Assembly (NCBI GenBank): GCA_026936325.1
Contig: JAPTHN010000019.1
Location: 7,466,253-7,530,252, forward strand
DNA: 64,000 nt
Reading direction: 5' to 3'
From: Platynereis dumerilii
Taxonomy: Eukaryota; Annelida; Polychaeta; Phyllodocida; Nereididae
This document shows, piece by piece, positions 59,001-64,000 of this stretch; position 1 is the first letter of the stretch, and each line of letters opens with the position of its first letter. The notes beneath the pieces were generated by a model that did not search any database, was not told where the DNA came from, and worked only from the letters and a program-made list of their open reading frames with translations. Made by a program: the position numbers and the translations under genes.

Positions 59001-61558
59001 AATCCCAACAATTAATTGATGTAGTTTCTCCTGAGCAACAAGAATAGTTAGAATACCCTATCCTGTCTAATAGTGTCTATCCATATTTACCATGCATGTT
59101 CACCTGCCTGGGCTAACTCATTACACTGCAGCAAGTCCTTGCAAAATTTTGCTCTAGTGACATTACTTCAAATCAATGCCAAATTCAATAGCCTCAAAAT
59201 AATAATACAATATAGTATGATTTTATATAGCGCCCATTCCAGATAAATCTGCTCACCTGCGCTCACCATACTGAATGGCAATCATACCAATCATTATAGT
59301 GATAACCTCTGGACATGGCTGGAGTGGGGTTTGAACCCACATCCTCAGGGTAACCATTGTACCACGGAGCCACATGATCGCAATAAAATGTTCGTGATTT
59401 TTAAATATTGATCAAAATTTTACAAGAACACAAGATAGATTCACTACCTACCAGAAAACAACATTGTGAGTAACAGTGTGTTGTTGTTTATCCGAATATT
59501 AGAAGCTTCTAAAATCTGTCTGCTACATGTGGCACACAAGCCCAAAATGCTAATTGGAAAATTCGTAATTCAATTTAAATTCTATTAATGCTAATCCCAC
59601 AGGTCGCCACATTCACTGACACAACTGTTTAAAAAAGAAGAATTTAAATATATACATGTTGAAATGATGAAATCCCAAAATAATGAATCAGTTTCCAAAA
59701 ATATCTATTCCAGAGTAATGTGAAAATACTCATTACCGGAATTAATTGATCTGGTTACATCAGTGCATACAGGTTGAACTTGATGGACAGAATGTTTCAG
59801 AGAAGATGGTTTTTTAATAAAATACAACAGATTCCATCTATATATACTGGACCAATAGAATTGGGTCAGGCCAAACATACTTAAATCTTAGCTTCAGGGG
59901 TTGACCGCCCCGACAGATTTTCTGATCTTAAACACAATTTAATCAAAGTGGCAGCATAAAAATGTAGATTCTTTTTTTGCGTACTCCTGACCGATGCCAG
60001 AAAAAGGACCTCGAGAGGCTCCGAGAAGCGAAAGATCAATTATGTCTGGACTTATGCAGATTGTAAAAGCAGTTGAGTGGTTCTGTTACTGGCCCAGTTG
60101 ATTTAGTAACTCTGCTGCCTCAGTCCCCATCAGATGGTACTCATCCTCCCCACGCAAGCCCTGCTAAAATGGACAGGGCTTTCTGCTATTTCCAATCTCT
60201 TCTGTGATTGGTTGCTTATTTAGGTCATAAGCATTTGGCATTCAGATTTAGTCAGATTATGGACACTTAGAGGATTACTGGCAACTAAGAAAAACAGTGT
60301 AAAACAAGCAAACTTTCAAACAGTTTCATTTCAGAACTGTGAAAATACATAATTCAATGGAATTTTCGCAACTGTGATAGCACCTTTCAACAATAAACAA
60401 TTTCTCCATTTGTAACTGTGTGAAACAGAAGCAACAATTTCAAACTGTGATTAAGTTAATTAAGTATTCATGAATTAGCAAAGGTTATGGGCCATTTTGT
60501 CATGGTATGACTTGGGATGATGATGGTACTGGGTTCAAATCCTGGCCAGGACACTCTTCAGGAAATCCCCCTCCCTTTTTCATCAGATAAATTGTTCATG
60601 CACAGACGAGCTACTGAGTATCGGTATCAGTGTCGATCCAGCACCAAATAGCAGTATCGGTATTGGATCCGATCATCCCAGGCGTACTGATTTAATATTA
60701 TAGCCAAAGGTATTGGTATCAAAAATGGTATCGGCAACAAAACACTAACATCGGTATGGAATCGGAAGTGAAAAATTAGTTCGGAACATCTCTAGTTCAT
60801 AGGCAAACATTTCAGATCAACAAACTCGAATTTTATTGCTGCACCCCTCTCTCGACTTTGGAAAAATCCTGGACCTGCCCAAGGTATAAAAACTATTTGC
60901 ATGTAATTATAATAATGATATTGGTAAATTAAATCATCATTTGTCAGTCCATATCTCAATTGCCAATTGTCTATATAATCTATTAATGTATCTGCTTGTA
61001 TTACCTATTAATTAATAAAACAGGAACTAGACGTGATTTTATTTTAATCAATGTACAAGGTTTTAATAAGTTACAACTTTTACCAGGATTCTCAATTCTA
61101 TGTGTATTGATGCCAGTAAATCTGAATGCCTTGAAATAGAAAATTGGACACAGGATGCTGATGTAATAAAAAAATATTTCCGTAATTCCTCCTTAACAAT
61201 GTTTAAAAGAGACAAACAAATGATTGGTATTTAACGTCCTATATTTATGCATTTGGTAGGCGAATTAGGACAGGAGGAAAGGGCAATGAGGTGAAGGATG
61301 ATTGAAACAGCCGTCCAACATACACCCAGGTGACAGGGCAAGAGCTGGATTTGAACCCTGGACCCATCAACTGGCAGTCCAGCATGTCAGCACTGAGCTA
61401 ACCGTTCCCCCTCCATATTTAAAAGAGATGTATACAGCAAATAATCAATTTATGATTATTAAATTTATTCTAATCTGAATGCGAACAATTAAATTTAAAA
61501 AGAACGCATATAAACCTACCATCGAAAAGCGGCATAATCACTAAATAGCCCTGGGCAT
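44081..61558 (-). CDS. TBC1D24: TBC1D24/Skywalker-like protein (TBC domain plus TLDc domain), 12 exons
   Basis: Exons in order of translation: 61520-61558, 55819-56015, 55148-55367, 53015-53177, 52366-52510, 51535-51636, 50960-51050, 50488-50582, 49886-50089, 48092-48250, 47437-47648, 44081-44216 (stop at 44081). All introns are GT-AG and all phases agree, giving about 586 residues (human TBC1D24 has 559). The TBC domain spans exons 3-8: LKQFLR, NLPTFVDPSNMFHYHLSEQG, LFLHYMDEKEAYDCI, EGPKILYRVALAI, PVSVDKLLKNAFSI. The TLDc domain spans exons 10-12: YTTSEHGTSLRTLY, FGAYCSTDW, FGTGETFLF, YEWVGIK, CDTFDN, ALEVFSFV. The basic residues of LKQ-LR and PK--YR match the phosphoinositide-binding pocket known in TBC1D24 and Skywalker. 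The IxxDxxR arginine finger of active Rab GAPs is absent, as in TBC1D24. The family acts in synaptic vesicle traffic and oxidative stress resistance. The glycine-rich linker in exon 2 is not in human. Exon 1 (39 bases) is the least certain; translation may start at its in-frame ATG (61535-61533) or further right. Confidence 0.93.
44302..44505. mobile_element. M1 MITE copy in the last intron
   Basis: Shares CAGGCCAGACTAATTTAATT, ATTTTCTGTCTACGG, ATTGACATTATAAAAAATTT and AGAAGTTAAAGATCAAT with the other M1 copies. It lies in the 3.2-kb last intron of the TBC1D24-like gene. Confidence 0.7.
44540..44849. mobile_element. hAT-like MITE with CAGGGCTCCCACA end
   Basis: Starts CAGGGCTCCCACAAAATTCC and ends ...CCCTGACTTTCCATAACTAT followed by a diverged end near AAACCTTG. 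It contains repeats of GACTTTTCCATGGCTTT type. CAGGG ends and this organisation are common in hAT MITEs. Confidence 0.5.
45236..45460. repeat. A/T low-complexity tract
   Basis: Alternating runs of A and T with recurring TTGAAAAAAA and AAATTTTTTT, in the last intron of the TBC1D24-like gene. Confidence 0.9.
45925..46203 (+). mobile_element. LINE 3' fragment with (AAAT)n tail
   Basis: Encodes the typical end of a CR1/L2/Jockey-like ORF2: INSLPDQIKDINDFNIF, then in another frame FKRSLKTHLLTVYF. A short 3' UTR follows, with a hairpin-like ACAGGGTCTACC...ACACCCTGTG and the tail TTGAATAAATAAATAAATAA. The rest is lost by 5' truncation. It lies in antisense to the TBC1D24-like gene. Confidence 0.75.
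46204..47436. other. Intron sequence, nothing recognised
   Basis: Part of the 3.2-kb last intron of the TBC1D24-like gene. No exon, SINE or MITE recognised. Confidence 0.5.
47842..48035 (-). mobile_element. SINE1, diverged copy
   Basis: Retains ATGTCCTGTGGGCTAATTC, GAAGGATGATTGAAACTGCT and CCAACATAGGCCCA, but the tRNA-like head is heavily altered. It is in an intron of the TBC1D24-like gene. Confidence 0.6.
48251..49309. other. Intron sequence, nothing recognised
   Basis: Left part of the intron between exons 48092-48250 and 49886-50089; no repeat recognised. Confidence 0.45.
49310..49670. repeat. Possible MITE with a perfect 20-bp palindrome
   Basis: CAGTCTGTGTACACAGACTG at 49597-49616 is its own reverse complement. 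CTATATAGTCTAAG (about 49380) and CTATATAGTCCTAC (about 49631) are near-direct repeats toward the two ends. Limits are uncertain. Confidence 0.4.
50690..50890. repeat. SINE-like or other short interspersed repeat
   Basis: Begins after a (GTTT)n run with GTTTTACGCCTCTGCAGCAC and has higher G+C than its surroundings (GGCGATTGCCG, CAACCCGCCAGTCCCGCC). No A/B box pair is clear, so the class is uncertain. Confidence 0.35.
51281..51473 (-). mobile_element. SINE1, nearly complete, in an intron
   Basis: Same body as 32611-32809 (GGCTTCACGTCCTGTGTTTA, AGGCTAATTAGGACAGGGGG). On the minus strand the head has GGTTTGGTGGTAGC and the B-box region AGTGTTAGGATCC, which is diverged. Confidence 0.8.
52620..52745 (-). 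mobile_element. SINE1 tail fragment followed by SINE2 tail fragment
   Basis: 52625-52678 holds a diverged SINE1 tail (GGGTTTTACATCCTGCATTT). It is followed by (GATA)n and AAGTGCAGCTCTCTAAGCCC, the SINE2 3' part on the minus strand. Both lack heads. Confidence 0.6.
53280..54217. mobile_element. Unusual 938-bp structured element in a TBC1D24 intron
   Basis: The ends are GGGCAATTCCGTAAA (53280-53294) and the complement of TTTACGGAATAGCCC (54203-54217), one mismatch. Inside, a 43-bp near-palindromic module (CATCGTGTCTGACGTATACC...CACGATG) lies at 53341-53383 and, inverted with one base change, at 54046-54088. Each is followed by a direct repeat of about 95 bases (53386-53481 and 54098-54192). 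A 22-base piece of that repeat recurs inverted at 53932-53953. Frames opening at the module edge (ATG 53381; stop 53738) encode a peptide with an N-terminal hydrophobic segment (FCLVAQLLVAVGALVDG), kept in both direct repeats. No target duplication was found, so the class is open. Confidence 0.6.
54780..54960 (-). mobile_element. SINE1, diverged
   Basis: Contains TTGAATGTCCTATATTTATG, GAGGATGATTGAAACTGCTG and, on the minus strand, B-box-like GGATTCGAAATCC. It lies in the TBC1D24 intron. Confidence 0.65.
55742..55782 (-). mobile_element. SINE1 tail fragment
   Basis: ATGGAAGATTGGGGCTTTAC and GTCCTGTATG match the SINE1 tail; the rest is missing. It lies just downstream of exon 55819-56015. Confidence 0.6.
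56100..56318. mobile_element. M1 MITE copy
   Basis: The ends are AGGCCAGACTTTTTTAATTT and the complement of AGGCCAGACATAATTGATCT; TTAGCTTCTCAGATC continues the left arm. It lies in the 5.5-kb first intron of the TBC1D24-like gene. Confidence 0.75.
56340..56470 (-). mobile_element. SINE1 partial copy (head half)
   Basis: Contains AGGAGGACAAGGAAATGAA and GAACCCCGGACCAAGCGATT, plus the minus-strand A-box region (GGGACTGGGGTAAGCTCAGT), which is changed. The tail is absent. Confidence 0.5.
56482..56676 (-). mobile_element. SINE1 copy
   Basis: GGACGATTGGGGCTTTACGT through CCAGCCCAGCACGCTACTAC. On the minus strand the head reads TGGCTCAGTAGTAGCGTGCT and the B-box region is CAGAGTTTGAAACCC. Confidence 0.8.
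56677..57626. other. Intron sequence, nothing recognised
   Basis: First intron of the TBC1D24-like gene; no exon or repeat recognised. Confidence 0.45.
57627..57826 (-). mobile_element. SINE1 copy
   Basis: GATGATTGGGGCTTTACATC through CGCTACCACTAGATCAACCC. The minus-strand A box reads TTGATCTAGTGGTAGCG and the B box GGGTTCGAATCC, a near-perfect pol III box. Confidence 0.85.
57827..58487. other. Intron sequence, nothing recognised
   Basis: AT-rich; no exon or repeat recognised. Confidence 0.45.
58488..58985 (-). mobile_element. Three SINE1 copies head-to-tail
   Basis: Three partly degraded SINE1 copies follow each other in the same orientation: about 58488-58665, 58668-58850 and 58850-58985. 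Each shows the ATTAGGACAGC-like and GATGATTGAAAC-like body; the middle one has the B-box region GGGTTTGAATCC on the minus strand. They could come from tandem duplication or repeated insertion at the same spot. Confidence 0.7.
59215..59375 (-). mobile_element. tRNA-like SINE of a third type (SINE3)
   Basis: On the minus strand the sequence starts GTGGCTCCGTGGTACAATGG (A-box-like) and continues to GTGGGTTCAAACCCCAC (B box with a perfect T stem). A body ending GGGCGCTATATAAAATC follows. The head is tRNA-like, but the following body and lack of a clean acceptor stem suggest a SINE rather than a tRNA gene. Confidence 0.6.
59867..60051. mobile_element. M1 MITE copy
   Basis: The ends are CAGGCCAAACATACTTAAAT and the complement of AGTCCAGACATAATTGATCT. 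The core resembles the other copies (CGACAGATTTTCTG, GAAAAAGGACCTCGAG). Confidence 0.7.
60600..60800. repeat. Possible hAT-like MITE rich in ATCGGTAT repeats
   Basis: Many copies of GAGTATCGGTATC or GGTATTGG in both orientations. The right end reads TTAGTTCGGAACATCTCTAG, and its complement AGAGATGTTCCGAAC is a plausible hAT end. The left end is not clear. Confidence 0.4.
61208..61413 (-). mobile_element. SINE1 copy
   Basis: CAAATGATTGGTATTTAACG, a conserved body, and on the minus strand the B box GGGTTCAAATCC. It lies about 100 bases downstream of the first TBC1D24-like exon. Confidence 0.8.
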
Positions 61559-62904
61559 CTGCTACAGAATGAACAGTTTCCTATACTTCACAATGGTGTC
61601 GGTCATAGTTTTATCATGGGGCGGGAGCTTGTCGTGATATAGCCCTAAAAGCTTATCAATGATTAAAATAGCACAACTAGACTCTCACAATAAAAACATC
61701 AGAAACCTATCTCAAGTGAGTCAGCTAGTGTTTTACACCCCATCAGCAGCAGAGTGGCAAGTATAGGATTTATTGAAAACAAAAATCTAGTTCATTTGAA
61801 TCATAATTCTTTTCTTCTGAGCAGTCTGGGAAATTACCATCACATGATGACAATTGCGATTGCCGCTAAGTCCTGGCCCTGACAGGATAATTGAGAGTGT
61901 GGGGTTGATCAGTTGGGTATCAGAAGGAAGTCTGATCCCTGTGCACCCATCCTCATCACACAGCAGCATGACAGTAGTGGGATATATTCTATCCCATTTC
62001 GCAAGGTGCCGCAAAGTCATCAGCAGCTGATGACTGTTTCTTTATTTCTCTGGAGCCTTCGGGTTCTTTTCCTCATTATGTAATGGATAAGCCTGCCAAA
62101 ATTTATGGAGTTAGTTGATACTGTGATACAACTTAATGCCAAGTTTGGAAGTGATAGTAGCAACAGTTATTTTTAAATAGCCTGTCAAAGATGATTTTGA
62201 GCACTGGTTAAGTCATGGCTGGGCCTTGACACTTTGCGCTTTGAGAAGGTCATGGGAGAGAGATGACAGTGCTGGGGTGAGTGTCATGTGGGGCTGAAGA
62301 CATTGGTTGTCATGAGCAGATGGTAATTTCCTTGACTGCTGAGGCATTAACCAAGAACATTCATTTCTGCAGATGTAATAATTAAGATCATTCTTTTCCA
62401 CACAAGCAATGATTGAAAATATTCATTTCCACTGAGACAATACTTTAGAACATTCTTTTCTACATTCTTTTCTACAGATTTTATGATTTATTTCTGCAAA
62501 CACAATCAAAAAAAGATTCTTACATTGTGCACTCCATGACAATAGACTAATTTCACTGATGGTTCTCCCAGTTAACACTAGGGGAAAAGTGGTGAATACT
62601 GAAATCCCATTGGTTAATAGCTTTCCCGCCCTTGCCTCTGATTGGTCCAGCTAAGGTGTCTCCAAGCTGGAGTTTTTTTAGTGCATTTTAATGTAACTTC
62701 AATGCTTTATAACTTGGTGATTCTTTCAGTTTAAATTTTGAAAGTTGTCTTTTTGGATTTAGAGTGTATAAATCTCCAGTCTGTGTAAAGCAAATTAAGA
62801 ATTGTTTAACTGCGAAAAAGTTATTTGGGGTCTATGTGCAGGCCATTCAGTGAAATAGGTCTATTGGTGAGCTAACAAGAATTCAGTTTTGAACTTTTTA
62901 TGCC
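61559..62904. other. No assigned gene; small GC-richer patch
   Basis: Upstream of the first recognised TBC1D24-like exon. A minus-strand frame at 61787-62020 (77 codons) sits in a GC-richer patch. TGGTAATTTCC near 62320 reappears inverted at about 61830, so the patch is probably repeat-derived. No 5' exon with the required phase was identified. Confidence 0.4.
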
Positions 62905-63122
62905 GACGAGATGGATTGGATGATTTGGCTTTTACGTCCAGTATTCATGAACTCTGGTAGGCCAATTATGACAGCAGGACACAGCAATAAGCATTGATAA
63001 GGCAAAGGATGACTGATGTTAAGCATGTAAAGCACAGGTCCATGTGACACTACCAGAGCAGGAATCAAATCCCAAACTCTGTGATTGGAAGCCAAGAGCA
63101 TTACCAACTGACCTAATCACCT
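62905..63122 (-). mobile_element. SINE1 copy, diverged
   Basis: GATTGGATGATTTGGCTTTT and ACGTCCAGTATTCATGAAC match the tail, and AAGGATGACTGATG the body. The minus-strand B-box region is GGGATTTGATTCC. Confidence 0.7.
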
Positions 63123-64000
63123 TAACCCTTTAAAATTTTTAGGTTAATGTGCTATTAGGGTGTGTCAATTTTAACTTAATTGTACAATAATATTTTTCTA
63201 TCATTTTCGCAACTGTGCGGTTCCCTGTAACTTTGTCAAATTTATCACACATCTTAACACCTAGAGAATCTGCATTGCTGCAGTGCATTCTAAATGACAA
63301 ACAATATTATTGGAAAGGTGTTAAAAAGACCTTCAATTTTCATAGCAATGGTCTGAAATAGTATCTCAACACTGTCTTTCATCAAGCCACTTTGTAAAAT
63401 GTATATATGCTCCTTGAAACTCGAATAGTTGCAAGTGCATGGCAGACTGCCACCATCTGCCCCGTCAAATCTAAAAATTCTACTAAATTATCGCACTGGT
63501 CAAACATACTTGTGACAAAAATGAGGGTCATCTGAACTTATCTTATGACAAGAGCTGTAACAAGACTTCCTCACTCCAGACTTATCTTAATATGAAATTA
63601 TTTTTTCCGGCACTTATCACTGTTTACCTGGCAATATGAGGTCAAACATTGACGCTAACCAAAAACTCAGCAGAAACACTTAGAAATTCAACATCTTAGG
63701 GCTATTACAAGTTTATTAGCAAGTACTTCATTGAGCATCAGGAGCCAATTATCGCACTATCTAAAATAATTGCAGATAAATTGTTAGTCACTTCTTAAAT
63801 GTTTTTTAGTTAAAAAAATATATTTCAGTTAGCAACCAATACCGCAAAGTGGGCAAGCCGGGGGAAAGTTGGCCGCCAATATTAACCCACTTAATGGCAG
63901 AAATGTCAACTTTCCTCGCTGACACAGGTGGCAAACTTCCCAAAGAGACCAATGTCAGTGAGAAAAGTTGGCTTTTCTGCAATTAAGTTGGTTAAGATAG
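63123..64000. other. No gene; inverted repeat near the window end
   Basis: Most of the stretch is featureless. At 63889-63925 CACTTAATGGCAGAAATG continues to a CGCTGACA; at 63954-63993 the complement (CAGTGAGAAAAGTTGGC...TGCAATTAAGTTGG) follows. This is an imperfect hairpin of about 38-base arms that may be the end of a MITE continuing beyond the window. Confidence 0.5.

Noticed and set aside
59320-59375. Possible intact tRNA gene
   Set aside because: The A and B boxes are good, but the acceptor stem is not convincing and a SINE-like body with GCGCTATATAAA follows.
61787-62020. Possible 5' exon of the TBC1D24-like gene
   Set aside because: The 77-codon frame shows no family similarity, and part of it recurs inverted near 62320, which suggests repeat DNA.

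Overview
The window looks like AT-rich nuclear DNA from an animal, most likely a marine invertebrate. The basis is spliced genes with GT-AG introns, many tRNA-derived SINEs, non-LTR retrotransposons and many short inverted-repeat transposons. The palindromic string TAGGCCTA and shorter forms of it recur. I cannot name the species; an invertebrate deuterostome would fit, but that is a guess. I see no bacterial operons, no rRNA or intact tRNA genes, no CRISPR array and no LTR or retrovirus-like element.

Two host genes can be supported. The main one lies on the minus strand from 61558 down to 44081. It is a TBC1D24/Skywalker-type gene (TBC domain followed by a TLDc domain), rebuilt as 12 exons whose splice sites and phases all agree and which encode about 586 residues. 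Its 5' end may lie further right. To its left, 38856-44080 is very AT-rich and could be a long 3' UTR. The second is a short plus-strand piece at 2236-2873. Two phase-compatible exons there look like the C-terminal part of a Mab-21/cGAS-like receptor domain.

The left half (0-32 kb) is dominated by transposons. At 1-1730 there is an unexplained cluster of two recurring motifs in both orientations. A TTAA-type element (3008-3832) is followed by a 1612-bp element with 14-bp inverted ends and a 4-bp target duplication. A second copy of that element, of exactly the same length, sits at 24732-26343. From 5.5 to 10.9 kb is a nested complex: a minus-strand LINE ORF1 is interrupted by a 1.0-kb foldback mariner-type element and by a young, 5'-truncated plus-strand LINE with an 853-codon open frame. 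Large unclassified repeats follow: three copies at 11-20 kb, then a tandem of about 2.1-kb units at 27-32 kb that carry a 117-bp in-frame minisatellite. A decayed mariner with a transposase remnant is at 20240-22074.

The right half (32-64 kb) is the TBC1D24-like gene and its surroundings. It holds many copies of a tRNA-Gly-like SINE, all in the same orientation, and several copies of a tRNA-Leu/Ser-like SINE with a (TATC)n tail. It also holds a recurring MITE of about 200 bp and an unusual 938-bp structured element in a TBC1D24 intron (53280-54217). In that element a 43-bp palindromic module occurs twice in opposite orientation, beside direct repeats that share the same open reading frame.
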